Shown in pieces: positions 1-11,458 of a stretch of 64,000 nucleotides of DNA (position 1 is its first letter; every line of letters starts with the position of its first letter). A program made the translations under genes and the position numbers. The notes beneath the pieces were generated by a model that was not told the DNA's origin, searched no databases, and saw only the letters and a list, made by a program, of their open reading frames with translations. Origin of the DNA: Symsagittifera roscoffensis (taxonomy: Eukaryota > Xenacoelomorpha > Acoela > Convolutidae); contig NC_087062.1 in NCBI RefSeq assembly GCF_963678635.1, forward strand, positions 16,481,789 to 16,545,788, in the 5' to 3' direction.

Positions 1-852
1 ACGTAGCACTGGATGTCATGCAAAAACTTCGTGACCTGCTTGAAAGAGAAGTTGAAAGGCATGATCATAAATGGATGGAGACCATGCAGAGGTTGACCAT
101 CACTGAAAGAACGGAGAAGCGACCGGTAGCCAACCGGAGTCGGGACGTTGAACTGGATTGCCGATCGATGAAGCAGCTAGTGAACTCGATACCGAAAGAT
201 GTTCTTTTGAGGACTTTGTATGCGGAACGTCAATAAAAAACCGGTATCGAAATCGCTCAAGAGGTCAGTGTTAAAATAAGATCCAGCGTGACAAGAAGGT
301 TCCAGTTCACTGATGCGAGGGAGGAGTACGAGTCATGCTCGAATTGTTCATCTGGAGTTGAAACAATCTCCGGGGAGTCAAGTCATATCTGGCCTAGCCA
401 GGATGATTTGCCCGGAGAGTCCACGTTAAAATGACCAAGGGACAAAATTTTGTCCGAGGACTCGAGAAACGTCCAGAACAAATCAAATGGCGGCGATGCA
501 GACTCCATCAGCTCGAGTGATGAGTCAGAGTCTCAGTCTTGGGAAAACGTGTCGGAGACTACCTCCAATTCCGGCGTCTCGTAGATTGCGATTCATTCCT
601 TGCTAGTGGAATGGAAACAGCGCGGGTTGGATAGAGAAATGTATCAAGACCCATACAGGGATCTGTATACCTCCGATGAGAAGGGCACGGTAATTGATAA
701 TGCCGCAGATGAGCCTGAGTTAATATCAGTGTCAAAACTTCCAACTAGAAAACTCCCGCATGCTAAGGTCATTCGTACCAATCTGGAACCCTTAGAGCAA
801 GAAGCGACACCTTTGAAAAAATATGGTGAGTTAAACTGATGGACGACGCCCA
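1..852 (+). pseudogene. E1 pol fragment: linker between RNase H and integrase
   Basis: The pieces at 18-236 and 600-839 correspond to the acidic, low-complexity linker of E2 at about 34560-35250. Shared points are the LLERE / SIPKDVL region near 110-210 and the R.LPHA..IRTNLEP motif near 745-795. The linker has no recognised domain. Several stops and frame changes separate the pieces, and no protein could be made from it as it stands. Confidence 0.7.
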
Positions 853-952
853 TACTCCGGAGATAATAAGCGGACAGCTAAATGTGATGAAGACATATCT
901 TAAAGCCAGTTACCTACTTTCAGATCTTTAAAGAGCTCAGCGAAACGATAGC

Positions 953-2345
953 ATGACGAGCTATTTAAAGAGATGGATAGAAAACGGAGCACCTGACAAA
1001 GGCGATTTGGAAGGAGACAGCTATAAGATCCTAATGCAATTTTATTTAAAGAGAAGGGATTTGTTATATTTGAAAAAAGACGAGATTGTGGCCTGCAAGA
1101 GCAAAGAAGAGGAGAAAGTTCTTTACAAATATAATACAATAGAGCTACCAGAGCTGTATCAAACTGAATTATTGTCCCATTCACACGAACAGATTGGCCA
1201 CCAAGGCGTGGATAAGGTGCATAACTGGATACAGAAGCGATTTGAAAGGCCTGGCCTGAAAAACGCCTCTGAGAAATGAATTTCTGCATGCTTGTCATGT
1301 TATAAAGCGAAGGATCCCAAAAGTTGAGATTTCATCTTCAATCGATGGGGTTCGTCAGAATTCAATGAGGTGGTACAAATTGATCAACAGAAGAAATGCA
1401 TGACAGCCATGGGCTATAACCAAGTGCTGGTAATGATTGATCGTTTCACGAAATGTGCAGAGGCAGCTCCCTGCATGACAGCATCAGCGGAGGAGACGTG
1501 TGATCATTTGATAAGCGTTAGCAAGACACGGCTGCCCGATCACATTCCAGTCAGACAATGGTAAAGCATTCGTCGGAGATCTCACAAAGGAGTTAATGGA
1601 GAAGTCGCAAGTGGCATAGGCCCACTCGATCATTTATCATCCACAAACGAATGGTCTGGTCGAAAGACAAAATCGTACACTAGCTTCCATGCTGAGGGTC
1701 TATTGCTCACGATACATGGACGACTGGGATAGTCACTTGCGGAAGGTAATGGGCTTTACAATAGCACTGAACACTCCACCAAGGGAATAAACCCGCGCAT
1801 GATGTTAACAGGCCACGAGAAAACCCTCTCATTAACGTTCTTCTATCCTGAGTACAAAGGAAGGAGAACAGCACCGCAAAGGTACGTGCGTGATGTAACT
1901 AGGAGGCAGCAGGAACTCAATGATATGTGCAGAAGGAACAGCAGCAGGCTTAAATCAGGCAGAAAAGGAGGTTTGACAAGAGGACCGCTGATGCAAAAGC
2001 CTACTCAGTTGGGGACTATGTCTGGGTGTTCCAGGAGGTGGCTCCTTCAAAGGGAACCAAAAAGGTGCTGAAAATTGGCGTGGTCCATTTCAAATAACTG
2101 AGGTGCGCCAGGGTGGTAGCTTTTATCGGTTGAGCACCAGACGGGCAGCTCATTACGAGAATATCAAAAAGCACAATGCCTCATCGGAGGACTGGTACAT
2201 TCCGGCTGACATGAATGATGAGGACTACCTGATAGTTGACCCGGCCTGCGATGTGAGTGAGAGAGACACAAGCGACAAAAACGACGGGAATGAGGTGGCA
2301 GATGACTGTGATCTGCCACTTGACGTGGAGATATACCGAAGATGA
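953..2345 (+). pseudogene. E1 integrase (broken)
   Basis: Retroviral-type integrase inserts element cDNA into host DNA. The HHCC zinc-binding region is visible: HSHEQIGHQG near 1179-1208, then CLSC near 1289-1300 after a stop at 1277-1279. The catalytic core follows, with the first Asp in VQID (about 1373-1385), SDNG (about 1549-1560, in another frame) and GLVERQN (about 1651-1672) carrying the catalytic Glu. The C-terminal part keeps VWVFQE-type and RGPFQI/YRLS motifs near 2020-2140, as in Gypsy GPY/F modules. At least four frame changes break it. The first catalytic Asp lies in a region without the stop that E2 has there, so the two copies decayed independently. Confidence 0.9.
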
Positions 2346-2703
2346 CTGGGACTGCCCAGAGCAGACCAAACTTTATAAAGGAGTAAAACTTGACTTTCCC
2401 TTTACCATGAAGACGTGCCAGGGCAAGAGTGGAAGGAATAAAAAGAAATACACCCCGTATGATGAAGGCTTTGTCGTAGACAGGATTGTTTTGAGCGACG
2501 TGGCGGACTCGATAGTGGGTCTGCACGAAAAAGTGGTGTCACATGAGATCGACCTGATCAACGACACATACCAGGACTGGATCGACGATCGCTCAAAACC
2601 GGAAGTAGAATTCAAAGCTGAGGTGGAACAGATGAATGGGAAAGAGTTGACAAACTTACGAGTGCTCGAATGGCTCCATGATCTACCTGTAGATCCCAAG
2701 TAG
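2257..2703 (+). pseudogene. E1 post-integrase linker of pol
   Basis: An open stretch of 148 codons in which the part from about 2330 matches the E2 region 36718-37070. Both have an acidic E(D)DW..PEQ block, a basic block ending in Y.PY/RYG-like residues and D-F-x-I/V-D-x-I, and both end in a LR.LEWL/M-type helix. No known domain. It joins integrase to the macro-like module and suggests that pol continues well past integrase in this family. Confidence 0.6.
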
Positions 2704-2989
2704 ACAATCCTGACAATTCAGGGTGTCGATCAGACTAGCATCAAGTAGATCAGTTTTGAAAAAACCTAGTCCAATGGGGTCGCTCCAGATGGTTCCTTAC
2801 GTGTTTCCGAATCCAATCTCGATCTGCTCAATTCTGGGCGCGATCGACGGGGACGTCGATGGATATTTTTGTCCGCGGAGTGGGGGGACTCACTCACACT
2901 GAAAATCTTAAAACCAAAAATTGAAATTGGCAAGGGAAACAGGAGAAGTGTAAAGGGAGGGCAAATACGCTAAGAAACCGCTTTTTGAA

Positions 2990-3479
2990 CAAATTTTTGA
3001 ATCATATTTTGATCTACCGAATCATTACTCAAATAACATCATTGTCACAGACAGTGATTTTATACTCACGGAACAAAGCGTGCTATAACGACAACCGCGG
3101 ATGTAAGTTTTAAAACAGCACTAGCGGCCAATTTTAAGAGAGAGTACAAGAATTTTGAGTTTTTGTGGAAACAGAGGTCTGGTGTGGGAGGGATGATAGC
3201 GCTGCCCCATGTTGCGTCACAGAAGAATACTTGTATTTCTTGGTAACTAAGCCACTGACAGACAACACGTGGATCCATCCCGAGAGTTTAGTGCTGGCAC
3301 TAACTCGACTCACGGATTTCCTGGTTGAGAGAGGAGTGACCTCCCTCTCCTTGTCGGTCTATGATCCCAATAGGGGAAAATTGCATCCGAGAGAGCTATA
3401 CGCCCTAGTAACTGTAATTTTCTCGGAAACAGACATAGAAGTTTACTTACATAAAAAGTACTATCTGAGCATATGCTAG
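2990..3479 (+). pseudogene. E1 macro-domain-like module at the end of pol
   Basis: Macro domains bind or hydrolyse ADP-ribose groups. The order of elements fits the ALC1/TARG1-like branch: a start like ITDSDFIL (about 3042-3065), an FKREYKNFEFLW helix region (about 3130-3170), GGMIALP (about 3187-3207), an FLVTKP strand near 3238-3255, a helix LALTRLTDFLVERGV, a strand SLSLSVYDPNRGKL, and a terminal SETDIEVYLHKKYY (about 3424-3465). The usual GCG/LD loop is replaced by YDPNRGKL, also in E2. One or two frameshifts occur (near 3075 and 3215). Family membership is inferred from the fold pattern and needs a structure-based search. Confidence 0.6.
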
Positions 3480-3926
3480 AGCTGTATTTAGTGCTAATAG
3501 GTTTCGTTAGGTTTACTTGTTGAGCATTAGGATTTGGTTTTAGGATAATTCTTAAGGTACCAAGTTTCTGTGTAATAGTAAAGATGTATGGTATTGATCT
3601 TTTGTGTTATTGTGTGGTTATAATTATGTGATGCTTATGTAGTTGTGGACAGGACTATTCCAGATGTGAAAGGTGTCAGCGTTCGATTATCTTACATTGA
3701 CAAGATCGCAGGTGGACGATCCAGCTTGGTGCTAGCTTTTAAATCAAGAACAAAAACAGAATTTCAATTGACTGCTTTAAAAGAATTGAATGATGTACTG
3801 ATGTTAATATGAGATAGCTTGTATGATTAATTCAAGTCGTGATTTGTTCATTAGATCCTGATTGATTGTACATTTGTTTATTGAGTCCACATTGAAATCG
3901 AGGAGACGAAACCTACTCGAAAAAGC
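3480..3926 (+). other. E1 spacer between pol and ORF3
   Basis: Non-coding, T-rich on the plus strand, with no ORF and no close similarity to the matching E2 spacer 37796-38283. The position is conserved but the sequence is not, which suggests a control or splice region that diverges freely. I see no convincing repeat in it. Confidence 0.5.
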
Positions 3927-4520
3927 ATGAGCGACACAAATGACCTGGTGGATTTTATCTCAGCGAGCCTAGGAACGACTCTAGACGAGGTATATCAGCG
4001 GCTGATAGATTATAATTTTGGATTGTAAGACCCGGAGCTGGCGATGTTCACCGTCGCACTCCTTAATGCGATGGGAAGAGAAGGACGTGGGGACCGCCCC
4101 ACAGAAGTAGTGTTAATGCTGGCTTTCGGAGAGTCCGGTAACTTCGAGCGGAGCAGAAATCAACTCATACGATGGAGACGCGGAGAGATGTCTGGGCATG
4201 TCTTGGCTCGTGAGCCCGGATTAGGCGAACAAAAGGATTATAGGCTGTGAGAGATGCCGATGCCAGGAGACCCCAATTCCTCAGCACAGCCTCTCTTCGG
4301 ATCGAAAAAATCACGCGATGGGCCGGCCCCGTCGTATTCTGTAGACTCACCAAGTGCAGCTCCACTTTCAAAGAAGATGAGAATGAACGAGATCGAAATA
4401 CAGAAGGCAGAAGCCAGTGAAACTCTTGTAAAGAGGGACAAAGATTGGGAAAAATTGTGCGCCGAATACAACCCCGACACGACAACCAAGGCTAAGGCAT
4501 CTGGCACCTCAAATTCAGGA
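3927..4520 (+). pseudogene. E1 ORF3 (coiled-coil protein, broken)
   Basis: The ATG at 3927 opens a frame matching E2 ORF3 (38284-38877). Both have a conserved TLDEVYQRL / TLDELYRRL start, then VALLNAM / AVMLNAI, a T.VVLM.A / ATEAVLMVG block and a LAREPGL / LARNPGL motif. The frame is broken by TAA at about 4026-4028 and TGA at 4248-4250. After 4254 the sequence becomes Ser/Pro-rich and then a charged helix leading into ORF4. The function is unknown. The N-terminal half looks globular and the C-terminal part coiled-coil. Confidence 0.65.
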
Positions 4521-7114
4521 GAAGTTCGAGCGGGTGGCCAAAGCTACGATGCAGGAGATACACCGATCACGATACAGAAGCTTAGATAGAATCGTTTCTT
4601 CTCAGCGTGCAGGCCAGTCAACCATCGGGAGAGACAGGGTAACAGATCCCAACGAACCGGCCAGTCCGGTACCGAGTGGAGCCAAAGTGAGGTCGCGAGT
4701 GATCGACATCCGAAAGGATTTCAACACCCGGCGAGCCTTCGTTCAGGTTGCCGCAGAACACCCACGGACCTGCTTAAATGGCATGACCTGGAACCCGGCG
4801 ACGATCCACCAACCGGTTTTAACTTGTAGCTAATATCTGATTATTGAAGATAGCTTGGTGAGGGATCTGAAAGAGATCCTCGTAGTGGGACAGACCGCTG
4901 TAGTCTCCTTTGGCGGTGCTTCAGTGGCTCTAGTGATCAAGATGATGGAACTAGAGAACGACGATCGGGTGGACACTCTAACCATGATGAAAGTGACTAA
5001 TGACGTTTCAAGTAATCCCATCACCCCTGAGGTGAAGTGGGAATCATTGTTGATCTGTCTCCTCATCGAGTTGAAGGAGAAGTATAGACCGAGGATTGGG
5101 TGCTTGTGTACCATCGCTCTCAATCCAGACGCCGGATCGCCGATAGCCGACTTCATGAATGGGAATGTGACTCAGTGGAACACGATAATCAGTAATCTGA
5201 TTGCAAATAATCCCAACGAATTCCGGTTGATGGACATTGAGTATGCACTGAGAATGGTGGACCATAGTGCTTTTACGAGGAGTGGGATATAATTTAATAC
5301 CCAACAAGGCATACAGTTGATAAATGATGCATTTCAAACGAAGGTAGAAGAGATGCAAGCCAAAGTGCGGACGATGGTCAATCCGGTGGCACGAGGTAGC
5401 CCTGCCGGCAGGTTGAGATCTCATGTACCTCAACCACTAGACTAGCAAGTCGCCTGAAACCTCTGACCACAGAGGCAAACGTGTCGCAGCCCACTCCCAG
5501 CTCTGATGTGAGAGAGAGGTTGGAAACCGCCCCCACTCCCCGAGGTCGATCGTTGGAGAGTCGACTTGGGACAAGAGGTGGTCCACCAGAGGTGGCTCCC
5601 TAAGCACCGTAAGCCTACGCTTCGAGTACTGTAAGCCAACCTACAAGGGCGCCATCGGCTCAAAGGAACTCGCAAGCAGATCCTGCAGCGATTATTGATA
5701 CAAGCAAAGTCAGTGAGTTGTTATAGAATAGACCGGACCCAAGCCCGGGGGACAATGTAGAGCAGACATGACAACCAAATTGAGTATGAAGACGCTGACA
5801 TGTCATGTGGACGTGAAAAAAAAGCTCAACGGGCACGATCCTACCTTATCTGGGTTATATCGAATAGCATCCGTAGATTGGCTTTTAGCCAAAGAGGAAC
5901 AATTCAGTTCCGCCACTACTCTGAGATTGGTAGATCTGGAGGGATTGCCCAGAGATAGCACCATGGGGCCACTAAACACGAGATCAAGGACAGAAGTCCG
6001 TCATCAGGCGAGAGAAAAAGCCCGACCAAACCGCAAGGGGAAGTTTCTAGTGGAGAACAAACCCAACAACAGACATCACAAGCTGTACAGGCAGTTTGCG
6101 ATGGCCCCGGGACAGTCCGCTGACGATTGTTCGAGGAATTACCCCCCTTCTGGTCAGCTGAGTGGAAGGTGACGAGAAGAGATATGCACACCTGGAGTCA
6201 CCAAAGGGAGACTGCCTGTTTGCAGCCTATGAACATCAGAAAAGGAAGCTGCGGAAAATCTTGTTAGTGGCCAGCTCCGACTACCTGTACACGCCCCGCT
6301 GGTTCTTTTGGCCGGATGTAACCTTCCTCACATCTCCTACCTTAGACTGGCGTTAAGCGGTGGGAATGGCGATAAGTGTACAGAAAAAGGTGAACGTGGA
6401 TCCAGAGGTGGTAATAATAGGCGAAACAAATGACCACTTGAATGCAGAGGACTCTTGAATGCTCTCATTGACGGATTTACCCCAAGCTTGGAAGCTGTGG
6501 GGCAGTCGACCATGGCACTTCTCTCCGCCATGTTGGAGACCGAAAAATCAATACGACAAGGTTTTGTGAGGCAACTGGTCAAAGTTATCTTCGTGCTATC
6601 TCCTGGCGATGCCTCGCTACCCGAAACCCTGAAGTTCGTATACGCCATTGTCGTCTTGCTGGCAGAAAGGCAATTTGATGAGATGATACTTGCACCAAAC
6701 CGGCAACCTTCATTAACCCTTCCGATCAGAACTACCTGCGAGATAGTCGGACAACTCGAGCGCGACCCAAGGATTCAAGGATCATAGCACAAAGCGTGTC
6801 GTGTTGGATGAGGGGATGGGACTTGAATTTTCCAACTTCGGCCGGCTGTTGAAAATGAGGCCAGGAACGGGTGATGAGCACCGGTTTGTGCAGCGCCTAG
6901 CAAACAACGTATGGTTTCGGCAGATGGAGTATGTGAGCGGCGAAAGGGGGAACTTGGTGAGAAGGAACGTCCTCTCCACACAAGAAGACCTTAAGGCTAT
7001 AGCCTTGAGGAGAAAGCCTTGCACCAACCTTTGGTTGTATCTGTCACCACGGCTGTGTACGCAGGGACAAAACGCCTTTGATGGGCCCCAGAAAGGGTGA
7101 GAGAGATCCACCAA
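4490..7114 (+). pseudogene. E1 ORF4, SGNH esterase-like protein (broken)
   Basis: Homologous to E2 ORF4. The first SGNH region keeps LIIEDSL (about 4837-4857; the Gly of GDSL is Glu here), SFGGAS (about 4909-4926) and VTNDV (about 4993-5007), but its block V is interrupted by a TAA at 5290-5292 exactly where E2 has the catalytic His. The second region keeps SSDY (about 6275), FFWPDV (about 6305), GETNDHL (about 6420-6440) and TGDEH (about 6868-6882). SGNH enzymes cleave esters such as acetyl groups, using Ser-Asn-Asp-His. At least five frame changes break it. Confidence 0.65.
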
Positions 7115-8757
7115 TATCTAAAGAGGATACTAGACGTGAAAGCGCAGGCAGCTGTTGCAGGTGTTGCAGGTGACGCGACGATGTTGCAGCTGATGCAGGA
7201 GATAAACAGCTGATGTCCCTGGACCGGTTATAGGCGGACGTGCTGGCAACAATGGCCGAACACGAAAGGTCCGATGCGATCCTCGCGGGAATGGGCGTGG
7301 GGTGGTCATCCGCATTCACCAGCAGTTGCTATTCTAGGGCCTCGAGGAACCTAATACCCAACTTCCTGAGAGGTAACAGGAAGTTATCCGTTGGCCTTTT
7401 GCTGGCACTGTACGTGGCCTTCGGACACGAAAGCTTCGTGAAGGGACCTGTGGTACTCTTCACTCAGGAACTGGCCGATCTCCGACTGGATGGTCTGCTC
7501 ACACTGATTCTAATGACCTCTGGTCGTTCACGAGACTTGTTTGTGTTGCTGAGATACCCCGAACAGCTACAGGGACCGAGGAGAGAGTTTTATGCCGAGA
7601 TGGAGACAGCCTTCTACCGAAAAGTGAAGGATTGGAGGACTTTGCTCCACTTCTCTCCTACAGCAGAACAGAAGTGTAACCGCGGAAGATAAAGAAGTCT
7701 CCGACGGAAGCGAAACGAAAAAGTGTGGAGGTATGCCCCTGTTGACCGACTTGGCACTAATGATGCAGGTCGAGCCGCTGGCTCTGATCTTCGCTTTGAG
7801 AGAACTCGTTACAGTGGTGTACGGGCCTTTAGTGACGCAGGTGTTCCCGGACGTGCAGGTTGAGAAGTATAGACACTCGTTTCTGTACGTCAACCTCGTG
7901 TCAGTGGTGAATTGCTCCGTGCTGAACTACGTGGAACGAAGGGAGTTGAGGAGACTGGCGAGCGAAGAACGACTATTCGGAAGAATAGCGGAGCCTGGCT
8001 GGGTGTTGATGGATCTGAACAACAGCTTTAAGTGTCGGATGGGTGGCGAGAACCTTTCGAACGTCCAACTCAACCCTAAGCTCTTGAACCTACGACCAAC
8101 CGTCAAGAGTACGAAAGACGCAGTAAAAATTCCGATTTGGCCGGAGACCTATGCCTATGTAAAGTAAAAGCAGGACACATGGTTGGCGGGTTCAAACCCG
8201 CTGCCGGATAGGTGCCCCCTGTATCCGCGCATCAGGAGGATGTTGTTGGGAGTGACTAGACCAGTCTTGGCCCTAAGATTGGAGCTACGCACTACGTAGA
8301 GGAGAGAAAGCTCAAATGGGGCGAGGGAAGGGAGCCGCGCTTCATCAGTTGGAACGCTGCAAAATTACAGACCTTCGAATTTAACTTCCCGGATGTATGG
8401 AGCAGAAACATCATTAAGGCCATACCGTCGAGGAAGCCAGAGGAGTCTGCAGTCCACTGGAACGACGTGTACACTCCAGCCAACGACAAGTCTAGACTGA
8501 AATGGCCCAGACGAGAGACAGTAGTGATGCTGGAAGTGGCAAGGGAATCAAGAGGAGGCATCTATCTGACATTAGAAGAAGTGGCGCCGCATGGTGAGGA
8601 GCCCGTGGAAGTTGTCTTGAATGACCAGGTTTTCTACCAGGTAGGTGATCTGACGATACCCGCTCGGCCTGATTCAGGAGTTGATATGCACCAAGGGCCC
8701 TCTGGGCTGGGAACCAAGCCAGACGAGGGAGGAAAGAAAGAAGACACGATGAAATAA
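7115..8757 (+). pseudogene. E1 ORF5 (conserved unknown, broken)
   Basis: Matches E2 ORF5 in the same place. The clearest shared blocks are the RLDGLLTLILMT region (about 7485-7520), GGMPLLTDL (about 7730-7756), VVYGPLVT..FPD (about 7812-7850), KYRHS with the following strand region (about 7865-7910), FKCRMGGE (about 8028-8051) and NPKL.NLRP (about 8070-8100). The piece at 8467-8757 is more diverged but aligns with the E2 C-terminus up to the gap. There are frame changes near 7700 and between 8167 and 8467. I do not recognise the family. It looks mostly helical and soluble, with no clear signal peptide or envelope-type membrane anchor. Confidence 0.55.
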
Positions 8758-8778
8758 AATCAGGGAGAGGACGATCCC

Positions 8779-9135
8779 ATGGAGGGCAAAGGCGACAAAA
8801 TGAGCGAGTTTGACCTGGGTGCCCTGGAGATAGATTTCCTGAAGTTTGACTTCACAAGTTTGACAATGAAGAGGAAGACACCAGTGCTGATGACACCATC
8901 ATCATTTATGTCACCCACCAAGGAGCCCACGGCTAGCTTGTCTCCCGTGGAGTCTAGGTCTCTAATTGAAGAACACCAGGGGAGAGGCGCGCCCAAGCTG
9001 CTCTTTGAATCTCTTCGAAGGCGGAGGATTGATGATTCGATGCAAGTGGAGGTCTTGAGCACGTTGTCCGAAGAAGAATGGGAACGTTATAAGAGCGAGT
9101 TGGAGAGGAAAATTGGCGAAGCGTGGACGCATTGA
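8779..9135 (+). CDS. E1 ORF6, unknown 118-aa frame
   Basis: An uninterrupted frame from ATG 8779 to TGA 9135, rare in this decayed copy. A second ATG lies at 8800. The middle is Ser/Pro-rich (MSPTKEPTASLSP) and the end is charged and helical (LSEEEWERYKSELERKIGEAW). No known family. It begins just after the ORF5 stop and would lie in the part of E2 hidden by the N gap. Whether it is a separate protein or part of a longer polyprotein cannot be told from one copy. Confidence 0.4.
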   Translation: MEGKGDKMSEFDLGALEIDFLKFDFTSLTMKRKTPVLMTPSSFMSPTKEPTASLSPVESRSLIEEHQGRGAPKLLFESLRRRRIDDSMQVEVLSTLSEEEWERYKSELERKIGEAWTH

Positions 9136-9208
9136 GCCTTTATGGAGAGTAGCTGGAGCGTAATCCGGAGATACGGCACTCAGTCCGCGATGAGTGCCGT
9201 AACTGGGG

Positions 9209-9902
9209 TTGAATCAGCCCATCATGCGAGAAGTAATAGAAAAAACGATCGAGTCCACTGAATCCGACGGTCTGACCGAGTCAGTCACGGAGTCACGGTT
9301 CAGTCACGAGTCAGTCAAGGAGTCAGTCTCGTCGAGGAGAGTCCGATTATGCGAGATCAGTCCATTAAAAGAGCCAGGAAAGGGCCGAGTAAACATATGT
9401 TTATGGTGAGAAAACTGAAGAACAGAGTAAATGATAAAGCGACCAACCCGATGGTTGTGAAGTCGAAGGCCGCAACAGTAGTGATGTCGCTAGCGAAGGT
9501 GTCCCGTCCGAACATATTTACCCGTAGGAACAGAAAGAGAATCAGGTGCCACCAATTTTGCTGGCAGGACTGATTTCCACGGCTTCAAAAGCAAAGAAGA
9601 GCGAATAGACCTTGGCTGACACCAGACTGGAAATGGAGGTCATCAGTCAAAGCGGATCTGGCGGGTTGGAAGATTATAAACCGTCACGTACGAACATGGC
9701 AAAGATGAAATCGAAGGGACAACTCGACGTGATCGAATACAGAGGCATCACTATGACCGAATCACTCCACATGGGCGATCCTACTGATGGCTATATGGAG
9801 ATGCTGAAGGCGAGGAATTCAGCGAGAGGACACCTAATGGCTTGGCACGACAAGCAAGCAAGGCATGAATACTTGAAGGATTTGATGACAGGTTCAAGCT
9901 AA
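9209..9902 (+). pseudogene. E1 coding-like remnant with GAGTCA repeats
   Basis: Short overlapping frames (9209-9409, 9349-9573, 9612-9902). The part 9255-9335 is a run of GAGTCAGTC-like units giving a Ser/Glu/Thr-rich peptide. The piece 9612-9902 has a balanced composition (EYRGITMTESLHMGDPTDGY) and looks like real former coding sequence. No family recognised. No E2 counterpart is visible because of the gap. Confidence 0.35.
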
Positions 9903-10225
9903 AGAGGTTAGAATACGGCACCGTGATGTCATCGGAAGCGAATGCGAATGATTTCGAACTTCTGAACAAAATTTCTTGGAAGACAGCCCTCCAGAAATCT
10001 TTTGATGAGACAATGCGTTTACCTTCGTCAGTAAGGCGTACGTCGCCCACCCTTGTGTCAGAACAGATCTACAAGTGAGAGTTGTGTGGTATTTTATTGG
10101 GATAAAAAGATAGGAGTATGAAGCCACCACCGAGACCAAGGCCAGAGAATAACAGTTAGAACTGATGGGAGCTCTAAAAGTAAAAATCGCCAGGGACGAC
10201 CCCTAGATAGCATGGGCTTTGCTTT

Positions 10226-10916
10226 GTGAAGTTCGTGGTGGATATTATCCCAATTCCGGTGTTAGAGGAATGCGTAAAGGCTGTCAGACAGAACGCAACG
10301 AAGCGTGAAGAAATCCGGTTGAGAGCCTTGTTGGAACTCTACCAGGACATGCCACTGCGAATCCTGTTGAAGGAGCTGAACGACCCTGATAGCTATCCGA
10401 GATTAGAGGAAGTCAGGAGGTGCTCCAACAAAGAATTGACAGTCACTAGAGAATTGCTGGAGAGAGAGAGTTCGGAGTCTGAAAGAAAAAGCGACGCTAG
10501 AGATGCAGAAGTCCTTCCAATATGTGTCAGGGGTTCCGGGGTTGGCAATAATCCTCAATTTCTGGGTGGAGAGAGTGCGGAAATTGGGAATGATAACGTC
10601 TGAACAGCTGCAGTTGGGATTAATTCTAGAGGAACGGGTGGTGGAACCCTCGGTTCCCAAGATGGAAGGGCAAGTAAATTTTGAGTGTGGTTCTTGGGAC
10701 GGTCCTCTGAAGACCAGCCGAGTGACGATGTGGGAACTCATGAAACCTTCATGGTGCCCTAATCCGAACATGCGTCTGATATGGGATTTTACCGTTGACG
10801 TTGAGTTAGAGGAGAACGTCGATAAGAGCCGGCTTGACCTAGCAGTGATTCACCACTTGCGGGCCTTGGATAGGGAGAAGCAGAGGGAGAAGTCAACCGC
10901 GGGACCATCAGAGTGA
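10226..10916 (+). pseudogene. E1 ORF7 remnant, two overlapping frames
   Basis: Frames 10226-10603 and 10503-10916 appear to be one former gene of about 230 codons split by a frameshift near 10500-10540. The first half is a charged helical protein (ALLELYQDMPLRILLKEL) and the second half has strand-rich sequence (NFECGSWDGPLKTSRVTMWEL). The function is unknown. It is on the element's strand and its codon use resembles the other E1 ORFs. Confidence 0.4.
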
Positions 10917-11051
10917 AATCTCCCGAGTGATTGGATGAAAACAGACATCTGCCTGTCCTCCAGTTGTGGACTGGAAGGGCACGTGTGTAGAGCGGGTCAC
11001 TGCTTGAAGAATTAGGCTGAATATCGGGCGAGGCTATTCGGGTAGCTAAGA

Positions 11052-11447
11052 ATGTCGGACAAAAGCGAGATGGAATTGATTGCTGACTGCCTCGGAGTAA
11101 CTGAGGTGAATCTGGTAACTGCCCCGGGATTCTATAGTATGACAAGCTCTGTAGAATCACTGGAACGTCTTGAGAGAGTACAAGAATTGGTGACCACCAT
11201 GAGCGTGGAAGTGTTTCCGGGGTCATTGCAGATTGAGCAGAAAATTGGAGGTTGGCGAAAGGCTCTGGAAAACGAGATGGATCTGAAAGATAGCGAGGCA
11301 TATCATAAACCTACTGGCTCGAAGTATCTAGTGGGTTCAAGCTCTGCATCATACTGTAACAGTAAATATCCTACTCACCTGGTAGTGTTAGATGCCGGGA
11401 TACAACATGTGTGGATTGATCAACTCTTCTCAGTTCGAAATGTGTGA
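11052..11447 (+). CDS. E1 ORF8, unknown 131-aa frame
   Basis: Open from ATG 11052 to TGA 11447. The start (MSDKSEMELIADCLGVTEVNL) looks like a natural N-terminus. Similar MSD/MSE-type starts recur at 3927 and possibly at 11459, as if several short ORFs each had their own start. No family recognised. It may be truncated by a late frameshift. Confidence 0.35.
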   Translation: MSDKSEMELIADCLGVTEVNLVTAPGFYSMTSSVESLERLERVQELVTTMSVEVFPGSLQIEQKIGGWRKALENEMDLKDSEAYHKPTGSKYLVGSSSASYCNSKYPTHLVVLDAGIQHVWIDQLFSVRNV

Positions 11448-11458
11448 GATTAGCCAGA

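Noticed and set aside
8180-8205. tRNA-like GGGTTCAAACCCG sequence in E1
   Set aside because: It is a short palindrome only; no A box or cloverleaf can be drawn around it.
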